A stretch of DNA of 8,395 nt from Pseudomonadota bacterium (GCA_023457475.1 JAEWLO010000378.1:1-8395), one strand, 5' to 3'; numbered from the stretch's first letter, positions 1-6,330 are shown. Numbers and translations are program-made. The notes: generated by a model from the letters alone, not told the origin.

Positions 1-29
1 GCGTGGCTGCGGGAGTCAGCGAGCGAAGT

Positions 30-1289
30 TCAGCCACACAGGGCGTGGCTCGACGCGACGGAACGGATCGCGGCGACGAGGGCATCCATCTGGGTGGGGG
101 TGCTGAAGATGCCGGGGGTGGCGCGCAGGCAGGCTCCTGACACAAGGCCGGCACGGGGCACCACGAACACGCCGGACTGGCGGAGCATGCGTTCGGCGGT
201 AGCGGTGTTGGCGGCCATGCTGGTTTCGCCGCGCAGGCGGAAGCCGGCGATGGCGCTGGACAGCCGAGGATCGGGTGAAGCCAGCAGTTGGATCCGCTCG
301 TCGTCGCGCAGGGCCTCCACCCAGCGGTTACGCAGGTGCAGCAGACGGGCGCGCTTGTTGGCTACACCAATGTGCTGATGCAGATCGAGCGCGGTCGGCA
401 ATGCCATCACCGCCGCGAAATTCAGGGTGCCGGTGTGGACGCGGGTATCGATGTCGTCACGGTCGGCCTCGCCCATGTACGGGTCGAGGTCCTGCACGCG
501 GCCCTTGCGCACGTAGATCGCGCCCAGCCCAACCGCACCGCCGAACCATTTGTGCAGGTTGATGCCAACAAAATCGCAGCCGAGCTCGCGCAATGGCGTA
601 TCGACCTGACCGATGCCATGCGCGGCGTCCAGCGCTACATCCACGCCGGCCGCGCGCGCCATCGCGCTGATCTCTGCCACCGGCAGCAGCATGCCGTTGC
701 GGTGATTGACCTGGGTAAGGAGGAGCAGGCGCGTGCGCGGATGCGCGGCGAGCGCTTTCCGGTAAGTCTCCACGATGTTGTCGTGGTCGAACGGCTCCGG
801 CAGCGCGATGCGCACCGGGGTCACGCCGCGCCGTGCCTGCAGCCACTGCATGGCACTGATCATGCTGTCGTAGTCGGTATCCGCGTACATCACGGTATCG
901 CCGGGCGACAGGCCGCGGAAGCTGCCGATCAGGATCTGCATGGCTTCGGTGGCACCGCGGGTGAGCGCGATCTCCTCCGCGCCCACGCCCAGTACCTGCG
1001 CCAGCTGCGCACGTGCCTGCGCGAGCAGCGGCGGAAACGCGCGGCGCCCGAACCAGGCATTACCCTCGTTTACCACGCCCGTGGCGCGCTGGTAGGCCTG
1101 CAGCACCGGACGCGCCATCGCCCCCCAGTAGCCGTTGTCCAGCATGACCACCTCGTCGGTGAGGTCATACAGCCCCTGCACGTGCTGCCACCACGCCTCA
1201 TCGCCCGCACGTTCGGCCGGACTGCGGCCGTCATCTCCCGGCAGTGCCAGGGATTCAACGGCGGGAAGATCGGTGGCATCGAAGGTCAT
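30..1289 (-). CDS. PLP-dependent class V aminotransferase-fold enzyme (isopenicillin-N-epimerase-like), substrate unknown
   Basis: A 419-residue cytoplasmic protein with no signal peptide or membrane segment. Fold-type I PLP signatures are in the expected order: RGATEA at residues 111-116 (phosphate-binding turn), NHRNG at 195-199, DAAHG at 221-225 (D221 expected to bind the pyridine nitrogen, H224 to stack nearby) and NLHKWFGG at 244-251, where K247 is the expected Schiff-base lysine. The later TGTLN (286-290) is typical of the CefD/cysteine-desulfurase-like group. Family members include epimerases, desulfurases, lyases and aminotransferases, so the reaction cannot be assigned. No Egt, Suf/Isc or beta-lactam gene is adjacent. 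It stands alone, divergent from the siderophore-receptor gene set, and its start lies about 145 bp from the Fur box, so shared iron control is possible but unproven. The ATG start follows no clear Shine-Dalgarno, and no other good in-frame start was seen. Family is certain; function is open. Confidence 0.9.
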   Translation of the reverse strand: MTFDATDLPAVESLALPGDDGRSPAERAGDEAWWQHVQGLYDLTDEVVMLDNGYWGAMARPVLQAYQRATGVVNEGNAWFGRRAFPPLLAQARAQLAQVLGVGAEEIALTRGATEAMQILIGSFRGLSPGDTVMYADTDYDSMISAMQWLQARRGVTPVRIALPEPFDHDNIVETYRKALAAHPRTRLLLLTQVNHRNGMLLPVAEISAMARAAGVDVALDAAHGIGQVDTPLRELGCDFVGINLHKWFGGAVGLGAIYVRKGRVQDLDPYMGEADRDDIDTRVHTGTLNFAAVMALPTALDLHQHIGVANKRARLLHLRNRWVEALRDDERIQLLASPDPRLSSAIAGFRLRGETSMAANTATAERMLRQSGVFVVPRAGLVSGACLRATPGIFSTPTQMDALVAAIRSVASSHALCG

Positions 1290-1420
1290 CGAATCAGCGC
1301 TCTGTACGCGGGGGCAGCACGATGCGCGCTACCTCGAACCCGTTTGAATCGCAGCGTACACCGCAGCGGGCTACACCGGCCCCGCACGCACTGCATCACA
1401 TGACAACCGTGATCGATCGC

Positions 1421-1449
1421 TTGAATAACGAAATGATAATGACTATCAT
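1421..1449 (+). promoter_or_regulatory. Predicted sigma-70 promoter of the siderophore receptor operon
   Basis: TTGAAT at 1421-1426 (4 of 6 to the -35 consensus) is followed after exactly 17 bp by TATCAT at 1444-1449 (5 of 6 to the -10 consensus). Transcription would begin near 1456. The Fur box covers the downstream spacer and the first five bases of the -10, the arrangement expected for repression by blocking RNA polymerase. The call rests on consensus matching only. Confidence 0.6.
1434..1448. promoter_or_regulatory. Fur box
   Basis: TGATAATGACTATCA matches the 7-1-7 Fur consensus TGATAATnATTATCA at all but one defined base (C for T in the right arm). The symmetry extends outward to AATGATAATGACTATCATT at 1432-1450. 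It lies over the -10 element of the promoter driving the TonB-dependent receptor, so Fur-Fe(II) binding should repress the operon. Because it sits between divergent genes it might also affect the PLP-enzyme gene on the other strand. Confidence 0.9.
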
Positions 1450-1641
1450 TCACTGATCGGTGCACGCCCAGCCCGTCGGTTCATGAAAACGCTTCCGGTG
1501 TTTTCTCCGTCCCGCCCCGCGTCCATCTTCCGCGTTCGATTCTGCTGCCGTGCCTGCCGAAGGCCGCACTGCCGTGGGCGGACATGACTGGCCGGGACCG
1601 CAATGGACTGCCCGCCGCCCACTGCTTCTGGACCTGTTGAA

Positions 1642-3873
1642 ATGACTGCTGCCGCTTCACCGCTGACCCGCCCTTCCGTGCTGAGCCTGGCATTGCTCGC
1701 CGCCCTCGCCTCCGCTGCCGCCACCGCGCACGCGGACGACGCCCCGGTCGATGCGACCACGCTGGATGCCATCAAGGTCACCGCCGAAGGCGACATCCCC
1801 ACTTCGTATACGGTGAAGCAGGCGCGCACGGCCACCAAGCTGGATCTGTCGCTGCGCCACACCCCGCAGTCGGTCACGGTGGTGACCCGTCAGCGGCTGG
1901 ATGACATGGGCCTGTTCGCGCTGTCCGACGTGATGGCACAGGTGACCGGCGTGCACGTGGCGGTGACCGACAGCGAGCGCATCAACTACATCTCGCGCGG
2001 CTACAACATCAACAACTTCCAGATCGACGGCATGCTCAACACCTTCGGCGGGTCGATCAAGACCAACACCGACAGTGTGATCTACGAGCGCATCGAAGTG
2101 GTCCGCGGGGCCACCGGCCTGACGACGGGTGCCGGCGATCCGTCGGGCACCATCAACATGGTGCGCAAGCGCCCGACCGACGAATTCGCGATGGGGGCGA
2201 ATCTGGTCCTGGGCCGCTGGAACAACCAGCGTCTGGAAGCGGACATCGGCGGTCCTGTAGCCCTGGACGGCCGCGTGCGCGCCCGCGTGGTGGCCGCCAA
2301 GCAGCAGAGCGATTCGTTCCGCGACGAGTACCAGCTGGACAAGGACGTGTTCTACGGCATCGTGCAGGCCGATGTGACCGACAGCACCCTGCTGGAAGTG
2401 GGCTACGAGTACCAGTCGCCGGAAACCACCGGCGTCACCTGGGGCGTGGTGCCGTACTGGGGCAGCGATGGCCGCCCGGCCAACCTGCCGCGCTCGACCA
2501 ATCTGTCGGCACGCTGGAGCAGCTGGCCGATCGTGGAGAAAACCACCTTCGCGCGCCTGGAACAGCAGCTCGGCAACGGCTGGGCACTCAAGGCCAGCGC
2601 GACCCGCGCCAAGCGCGAGACCGATGGCAGCGTGTGGTACGGCGCGCAGGGCTATCCCGCCCCGGACGGCACCGGCGTGGTCGCCTACATCAGTCACTTC
2701 GCCGAGAACAGCGAGATGAAGGTGTTCGACCTCAACGTCGGCGGCACCTTCCAGCTCTTCGGGCAGGAGCATGAGCTGGTGGCCGGCGTCGGTGAGTCGA
2801 CGCGCGACAGCAAGGTGCCGCGCATCCGCATTCCCGCCTACCCGGACAGCTATGCGCAGGTGCCGGACTGGCGCGACTGGAACGGCCAGGTGGCCGAACT
2901 GCCGATCGAGCGGATGGGCGACCTGTCTTCGGAGAACGAGCTGCGCCAACGCGCGGCCTATGTGGCCGCACGTCTGCAGCTGGCCGACCCCCTGCTGGCG
3001 GTACTCGGTGCGCGCTACGGCAGCTGGGAAACCCGCACCTGGGCCTACACCTACGACGCGGCCGGCAACCGCACCGGTGCCCGTCGCGGCGGCTACAGGC
3101 CGGACGATTCGCTCACCCCCTATCTGGGCGTGATCTACGACTTCGCCGACCGCTACAGCGCCTATGTGAGCTACACCGACATCTTCCAGCCGCAGGAATA
3201 CCGCGACCGCAACAACGACTACCTGGAACCGGTCGTCGGCGACATGTGGGAAGCCGGATTGAAGGCGGAGTTCTTCGGCGGTCGTCTGAACACCTCGGCC
3301 GCGGTGTTCAAGGGCGAGAAGGACAACGTGGCGGAGATCGATGATTCGGTGCCGCCGAACTCGCTGCCCGACGGCAGCACCGCCTACCGCTCCACCGGCA
3401 AAGGCAACAAGGTCAAGGGCTGGGAAGTGGAAGCCCAGGGCAGCCTGACCGAAAACTGGAATCTGTCGGCCGGTTTCGCCCACACCACCATCCGCAATGC
3501 GGCCGGCGTGGCGCAGAACACCACCAATCCGGTGGATACCTTCCGCCTGACCACCAGCTGGCGGCCGAGCGGTGCCTGGAACCGCCTGTCGCTGGGCGGC
3601 GGGGTGACCTGGCAGAGCGCGATCTACCGCAACTCCACCCGGCCGGCGGCGGACTACGCCACCAGTGGCCGGACCGAGTCGGCCCGCATTACCCAGGACG
3701 CGTTCGCGCTGGTCAATGCGTTTGCCGGCTACCGCTTCAACGACAACCTCTCGGCCCAGCTGAACATCAACAACCTGCTGGACAAGAAGTATTACAACAA
3801 CGTCGGTTTCTACAACGGCGTGTATTGGGGCGAACCGCGCAACGTGACCGTGAGCCTGCGCTGGGCGCTCTGA
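1642..3873 (+). CDS. TonB-dependent siderophore receptor (FpvA/FhuE-like)
   Basis: An outer-membrane receptor of 743 residues from this start, which imports a ferric siderophore using energy from TonB-ExbBD. Residues 1-31 form a signal peptide (Arg10, hydrophobic core VLSLALLAALASA, cleavage after AHA). A TonB-box-like stretch (LDAIKVTAEG, 41-50) follows directly, so there is no N-terminal signalling (STN) domain. The plug spans about 65-175, with TPQSVTVVTRQRL, the NYISRGYNINNFQIDG segment and IEVVRGATGL. The remainder is a beta-barrel ending in NINNLLDKKYYNN and GEPRNVTVSLRWAL. An in-frame ATG at 1603 with GGGA five bases upstream could add 13 residues. I prefer 1642 because the extra codons (ACT GCT TCT GGA CCT GTT GAA) are atypical of this GC-rich genome and would place a long n-region before the signal peptide. 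Siderophore identity cannot be read from sequence; hydroxamates or pyoverdine-like ligands are typical of relatives. First gene of the Fur-controlled set. Confidence 0.95.
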   Translation: MTAAASPLTRPSVLSLALLAALASAAATAHADDAPVDATTLDAIKVTAEGDIPTSYTVKQARTATKLDLSLRHTPQSVTVVTRQRLDDMGLFALSDVMAQVTGVHVAVTDSERINYISRGYNINNFQIDGMLNTFGGSIKTNTDSVIYERIEVVRGATGLTTGAGDPSGTINMVRKRPTDEFAMGANLVLGRWNNQRLEADIGGPVALDGRVRARVVAAKQQSDSFRDEYQLDKDVFYGIVQADVTDSTLLEVGYEYQSPETTGVTWGVVPYWGSDGRPANLPRSTNLSARWSSWPIVEKTTFARLEQQLGNGWALKASATRAKRETDGSVWYGAQGYPAPDGTGVVAYISHFAENSEMKVFDLNVGGTFQLFGQEHELVAGVGESTRDSKVPRIRIPAYPDSYAQVPDWRDWNGQVAELPIERMGDLSSENELRQRAAYVAARLQLADPLLAVLGARYGSWETRTWAYTYDAAGNRTGARRGGYRPDDSLTPYLGVIYDFADRYSAYVSYTDIFQPQEYRDRNNDYLEPVVGDMWEAGLKAEFFGGRLNTSAAVFKGEKDNVAEIDDSVPPNSLPDGSTAYRSTGKGNKVKGWEVEAQGSLTENWNLSAGFAHTTIRNAAGVAQNTTNPVDTFRLTTSWRPSGAWNRLSLGGGVTWQSAIYRNSTRPAADYATSGRTESARITQDAFALVNAFAGYRFNDNLSAQLNINNLLDKKYYNNVGFYNGVYWGEPRNVTVSLRWAL

Positions 3874-3945
3874 CTGCTTCACCGTTCTCCAGGGATACCG
3901 CTGCGCCAAACAGCGGCTGGGCCACGGATGGCCACCCTTTTCCCG

Positions 3946-3965
3946 TCACCGGCTGCAGCCGGTGA
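3946..3965. repeat. 20-bp perfect palindrome between receptor and downstream membrane genes
   Basis: TCACCGGCTGCAGCCGGTGA is its own reverse complement. As RNA it would form an 8-bp G/C-rich stem closed by a TGCA loop. It begins 72 bases after the receptor stop and lies 33 bases before the preferred start of the next gene. No T-run follows, so it is not a standard intrinsic terminator. It could stabilise the 3' end of the receptor message, attenuate read-through, or bind a dimeric regulator. Confidence 0.7.
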
Positions 3966-3989
3966 TGCCCGTTGATCGACCGACTTCGC

Positions 3990-3992
3990 AGG
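3990..3992 (+). promoter_or_regulatory. Ribosome binding site supporting the GTG start at 3998
   Basis: AGG (in the context GCAGG) ends five bases before GTG 3998. The alternative starts at GTG 3962 and ATG 3965 have no Shine-Dalgarno and lie at the edge of the palindrome hairpin, so this site favours the shorter protein. Confidence 0.45.
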
Positions 3993-3997
3993 TTCCC

Positions 3998-4321
3998 GTG
4001 GACAGCACGCCCAACGCCAGCTGGTACACCCCCATCGGCCATTTCCTCGCCCGCCCCTGGCTGGGCGTTCTCTCGCGCAGCCTGGCCGCCATTTTCGGCG
4101 GCTATGCGCTGGCCGCGACCTGCTCGATGTTCTTTGCCGTGGCCTTGCCCGGGGCCCGTTCGCAGGCGGTGCTGACCGGCATGCTGGTGGGCATCGTGCT
4201 GTGCGCCTGCGCAGCCTTGTGGGCGTTCGCCACCCGCACTGCCCTGCGCGCGTGGGTGGGGATCGCGCTGCCCACCGCCGTGTTCTGGCTGGGCACGCTG
4301 ATCCTGGAGGCACGCGCATGA
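3998..4321 (+). CDS. Small three-helix inner-membrane protein, DUF3649-like, iron-uptake associated
   Basis: A 107-residue hydrophobic protein with three likely membrane segments at about 28-50, 56-78 and 85-103, and a short polar N-terminus (WYTPIGHFLARPWLGVLSR). The C-terminal helix with PTAVFWLGTLILEARA resembles the short DUF3649 family often encoded between a TonB-dependent receptor and a PepSY protein. That family name is from memory, not a search. Molecular role unknown; by context it is an inner-membrane partner in ferri-siderophore processing. In-frame starts exist at GTG 3962 and ATG 3965, giving 119 or 118 residues. The GTG at 3998 is preferred because it has a Shine-Dalgarno and because the upstream codons (GTT, GAT, CGA, ACT, GTT) are atypical here. 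Its stop overlaps the next start as ATGA, implying coupled translation. Confidence 0.8.
   Translation: MDSTPNASWYTPIGHFLARPWLGVLSRSLAAIFGGYALAATCSMFFAVALPGARSQAVLTGMLVGIVLCACAALWAFATRTALRAWVGIALPTAVFWLGTLILEARA
4306..4310 (+). promoter_or_regulatory. Strong ribosome binding site fixing the PepSY gene start at 4318
   Basis: GGAGG lies seven bases before ATG 4318, inside the end of the previous gene. It decides the start against longer in-frame extensions that run back into that gene. The whole element, GGAGGCACGCGCATGA, is nearly the same as the one before the next gene. Confidence 0.85.
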
Positions 4322-5946
4322 AGAACGGATTCCGCCAGTCAATGGCCTGGCTGCACACCTGGACCGGCCTGCTGGTCGGCTGGCTGCTGCTGTTGATCTT
4401 CATGGCCGGCACGGCCAGCTACTACCGCGACGAGATCAGCCGCTGGATGCGCCCGGAGCTGCCGCGCAGCACGGTGAGCGCCGACGTGGCGGCAGAGCGT
4501 GCACTGACCTTCCTTCAGCAGAAAGCTCCGCAGGCCGAGTCCTGGAACGTGACCCTGCCCAGTCCGCGCAATCCGGCCATGCGCATGTTCTGGCGCAATC
4601 CCGAATCGATGGTGAAGCCCCCGGTCGAGGGCGAACGTCGCCGGCGCGGTGGTGGCCGTTTCGGTGATGCCACGGTGGACCCCAACAGCGGCCAGGAAGT
4701 GAGCGCACGCGAGACCCGCGGCGGCGACTTCTTCTACCGCCTGCATTTCGACCTGCACTACATCCCGGTGCTGTGGGCGCGCTACCTGGTGGGCTTCTGC
4801 GCGATGTTCATGCTGGTGGCGATCATCACCGGGGTGATCACGCACAAGAAGATCTTCACCGACTTCTTCACCTTCCGGAAGGACAAGGGCCTGCGTTCGT
4901 GGCTGGACTTCCACAACGTCAGCGCGGTGATGGCCCTGCCCTACCACGCGATGATCACCTATACCGGCATCGTCACCCTGATGTTCATGTATCTGCCGTG
5001 GGGCATGCAGAAGGCGTACCCGAACGATGAGGCCACGTTCTACAGCGAGGCCTTCGCCCGTCTGGCCGACGTCGAGGGCCCGGGCGAAGGGAGCGCCGAC
5101 GCGGTGCCGCTGCAGCAGCTGCTCGACAGCGCGCGGCGCGAGTGGAACGGTGCCGACGTAAGCGGCTTCACCGTGTTCCGTCCGGGTGCGGCCAACGCCG
5201 TGGTGGATGTGTACCAGCGTGATGGCCGTCGCCTCTCCAGCGACGCACCCGCGCTGCGTTTCAATGCGGTGACCGGTGCGCTGATCGAAGCCAGCCCGGT
5301 GCCGGGCGGAGCCACGCAGACCCGCGGCGTGATGTACGGGCTGCACCTGGCGCACTTCGCGGACTGGGGCCTGCGTGCACTTTTCTTCCTGTCCGGCCTT
5401 GTTGGCTGTCTGATGGTGGCCAGCGGCGTGGTGCTGTGGGCGGTGAAGGAGCGGCCCAAGCACGCCAAGAGCGGAAAAACCGGATTTGGCCTGCGCCTGG
5501 TGGATGCGCTCAACATCGGCGCGGTGGCCGGCCTGCCCATCGCCTTCGCCGCCTATTTCTGGGGCAACCGGCTGCTGCCCCTCGCCCTGGCCGAGCGACC
5601 GGCCGCCGAGGCCAGCGTGTTCTTCTACGCCTGGGGCGCGGCCCTGCTGGCCGCCTTCGTCTGGCCGAAACGCATGATGTGGGCGTGGCAGCTGTATCTG
5701 GGCGCGGCCCTGTTCGCACTGATTCCGGTGGTCAACGCACTCACTACGCACGCACACCTGGGGGTTACCCTACTTACCGGGGACTGGGTGCTGGCCGGCT
5801 TCGACCTGATGATGCTCGCCTTCGGTGCCATGCTGGCGTACTCCGGCCTGCGCATGCAGCGCTGGCAGCCCCCGCGCAGTGCGGCGGAGAAGAAGAAGCG
5901 TCAGGCGGCAGCGGCGGCGGCGAAACCGGCGGAGGCCAGCGCATGA
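4318..5946 (+). CDS. PepSY-domain inner-membrane protein, probable ferri-siderophore reductase component
   Basis: A 542-residue polytopic membrane protein. TM1 is at about 14-34 (H13 in WLHTWTGLLVGW). A periplasmic PepSY-type region follows (about 50-145), including an odd Arg/Gly patch RRRRGGGR at 107-114 and RLHFDLHY (H143, H147). TM2 is at about 151-175 (then H176) and TM3 at about 201-224, with H199 and H210. A second periplasmic PepSY-like region spans about 260-330. H343 and H346 (GLHLAHFADW) precede TM4 at about 353-376. About four more helices lie between 399 and 510, with H478 and H480. The tail is Lys/Ala-rich and probably cytoplasmic. The PepSY_TM architecture is shared with P. aeruginosa FpvG and the heme-containing reductase FoxB, which act in reductive iron release from siderophores. 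Reductase activity and heme ligation here are inferences. ATGA overlaps link it to both neighbours. Confidence 0.88.
   Translation: MKNGFRQSMAWLHTWTGLLVGWLLLLIFMAGTASYYRDEISRWMRPELPRSTVSADVAAERALTFLQQKAPQAESWNVTLPSPRNPAMRMFWRNPESMVKPPVEGERRRRGGGRFGDATVDPNSGQEVSARETRGGDFFYRLHFDLHYIPVLWARYLVGFCAMFMLVAIITGVITHKKIFTDFFTFRKDKGLRSWLDFHNVSAVMALPYHAMITYTGIVTLMFMYLPWGMQKAYPNDEATFYSEAFARLADVEGPGEGSADAVPLQQLLDSARREWNGADVSGFTVFRPGAANAVVDVYQRDGRRLSSDAPALRFNAVTGALIEASPVPGGATQTRGVMYGLHLAHFADWGLRALFFLSGLVGCLMVASGVVLWAVKERPKHAKSGKTGFGLRLVDALNIGAVAGLPIAFAAYFWGNRLLPLALAERPAAEASVFFYAWGAALLAAFVWPKRMMWAWQLYLGAALFALIPVVNALTTHAHLGVTLLTGDWVLAGFDLMMLAFGAMLAYSGLRMQRWQPPRSAAEKKKRQAAAAAAKPAEASA
5931..5935 (+). promoter_or_regulatory. 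Strong ribosome binding site for the DUF3325-like gene
   Basis: GGAGG lies seven bases before ATG 5943 within the last codons of the PepSY gene. GGAGGCCAGCGCATGA here matches the junction upstream of the PepSY gene at 14 of 16 positions, so both junctions have the same spacing and the same ATGA overlap. Confidence 0.85.
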
Positions 5947-6272
5947 TGCTGCTCGCCACGACCATCAGTTTCGCCGCGTTTACGGCCTTGTCGCTGGCGA
6001 TGGAAAAGCACCAGCTGGACCTGCACGGCAAGGCGGCGGCAACGGCCACCGTGCGCACGCGCTGGCGCGTGCTGGGTTGGGCGCTGCTGTGCGTGTCATT
6101 TGCGCTGAGCGTGGTTGACCACGGCTGGGCCGCCGGCCCCGTGCTGTGGCTGGGCACGTTGACCATTGCCGGGTTGCCGATTGCATTCGGGTTGTACCCG
6201 TGGCGCCAGCGGTGGTTGAAGCCGCTGGCGTGTGGATTGCCGGTGGTGGGGCTGGTGGCCGCGGTGATGTAA
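5943..6272 (+). CDS. Small four-helix inner-membrane protein, DUF3325-like, iron-uptake associated
   Basis: A 109-residue hydrophobic protein with likely membrane segments at about 2-19, 41-60, 64-86 and 92-109. The first loop carries EKHQLDLHGK (H23, H28), and GPVLWLGTLTIAGLPIAF (65-82) is the kind of segment I associate with DUF3325 proteins. This is recall of a family, not a search. Such proteins usually follow PepSY proteins in Fur-controlled receptor operons, and P. aeruginosa has small membrane partners encoded next to FpvG. No enzymatic motif is visible; a structural or accessory role in a reductase complex is an inference. It is the last gene of the operon, and its start overlaps the PepSY stop as ATGA. 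An ATG one codon later (5946) is possible. Confidence 0.82.
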   Translation: MMLLATTISFAAFTALSLAMEKHQLDLHGKAAATATVRTRWRVLGWALLCVSFALSVVDHGWAAGPVLWLGTLTIAGLPIAFGLYPWRQRWLKPLACGLPVVGLVAAVM

Positions 6273-6283
6273 CCGGCGATCGT

Positions 6284-6298
6284 GCTCTACCGTAGAGC
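6284..6298. repeat. Short inverted repeat at the edge of the GTAG repeat cluster
   Basis: GCTCTAC and GTAGAGC flank a single C (6291). The left arm is the mirror of the GTAGAGC head of the neighbouring element, so this looks like two element ends abutting, perhaps the relic of another copy. A one-base loop makes an RNA hairpin of the full arms impossible. Confidence 0.6.
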
Positions 6299-6316
6299 CG
6301 GGCTTGCCCGGCTGGG
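6292..6316 (+). repeat. GTAG-headed palindromic repeat (SMAG-type), copy 1
   Basis: A GTAG head is followed by AGCCGGGC-TT-GCCCGGCT (6296-6313), a perfect inverted repeat able to form a compact G/C-rich hairpin, then GGG. GTAG-headed REP-like elements of this form are characteristic of Stenotrophomonas genomes. It begins 19 bases after the stop of the DUF3325-like gene. No T-run follows, so terminator activity is uncertain. Confidence 0.85.
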
Positions 6317-6330
6317 ATTTACCGGTACAG

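Larger units (their letters stand above)
1290..1641. other. Divergent intergenic region with Fur-controlled promoter and long receptor leader
   Basis: This 352-bp gap separates the minus-strand PLP enzyme from the plus-strand receptor gene. The left part (1290-1420) shows nothing recognisable; I could not identify a convincing minus-strand promoter there. The middle (1421-1449) holds a promoter and Fur box, and is visibly richer in A/T than its surroundings. The right part, from about 1456 to 1641, would be the transcribed leader of the receptor mRNA, roughly 185 nt. It includes a weak A/T-closed hairpin (AAAACGC / GTGTTTT, 1486-1504, one G-U pair) and an 18-codon ORF at 1584-1640. No known riboswitch was recognised. 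Confidence 0.6.

Noticed and set aside
32..50. AGCCAC...GTGGCT inverted repeat at the 3' end of the PLP-enzyme gene
   Set aside because: Only six base pairs, lies inside the coding region and is not followed by a T-run on the minus strand; not supported as a terminator.
288..1403. 371-codon plus-strand open frame opposite the PLP enzyme
   Set aside because: The minus strand carries all class V aminotransferase motifs; the plus-strand translation has no domain features and is a codon-bias shadow.
1400..1456. 18-codon ORF (MTTVIDRLNNEMIMTIIH) running through the Fur box
   Set aside because: It lies upstream of the predicted transcription start, has no Shine-Dalgarno, and its sequence is explained by the operator and promoter.
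1657..3909. Very long open frame (750 codons) on the minus strand opposite the receptor gene
   Set aside because: The plus-strand frame encodes a complete receptor with signal peptide, plug and barrel motifs. The opposite frame is low-complexity Val/Gly/Ala/Arg/His text with no recognisable domain, as expected opposite high-GC genes.
3898..3916. CCGCTG...CAGCGG hairpin just after the receptor stop
   Set aside because: Six-base stem with a seven-base loop and no T-run; could arise by chance in high-GC DNA.
4201..4317. 39-residue N-terminal extension of the PepSY protein
   Set aside because: It would overlap the upstream gene for more than 100 bases, has an Arg/His-rich sequence unlike the family, and ignores the strong GGAGG placed seven bases before ATG 4318.
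4339..5757. 472-codon minus-strand open frame opposite the PepSY gene
   Set aside because: A shadow of the PepSY gene, rich in His/Gln/Arg/Gly, with no recognisable fold or start signal.
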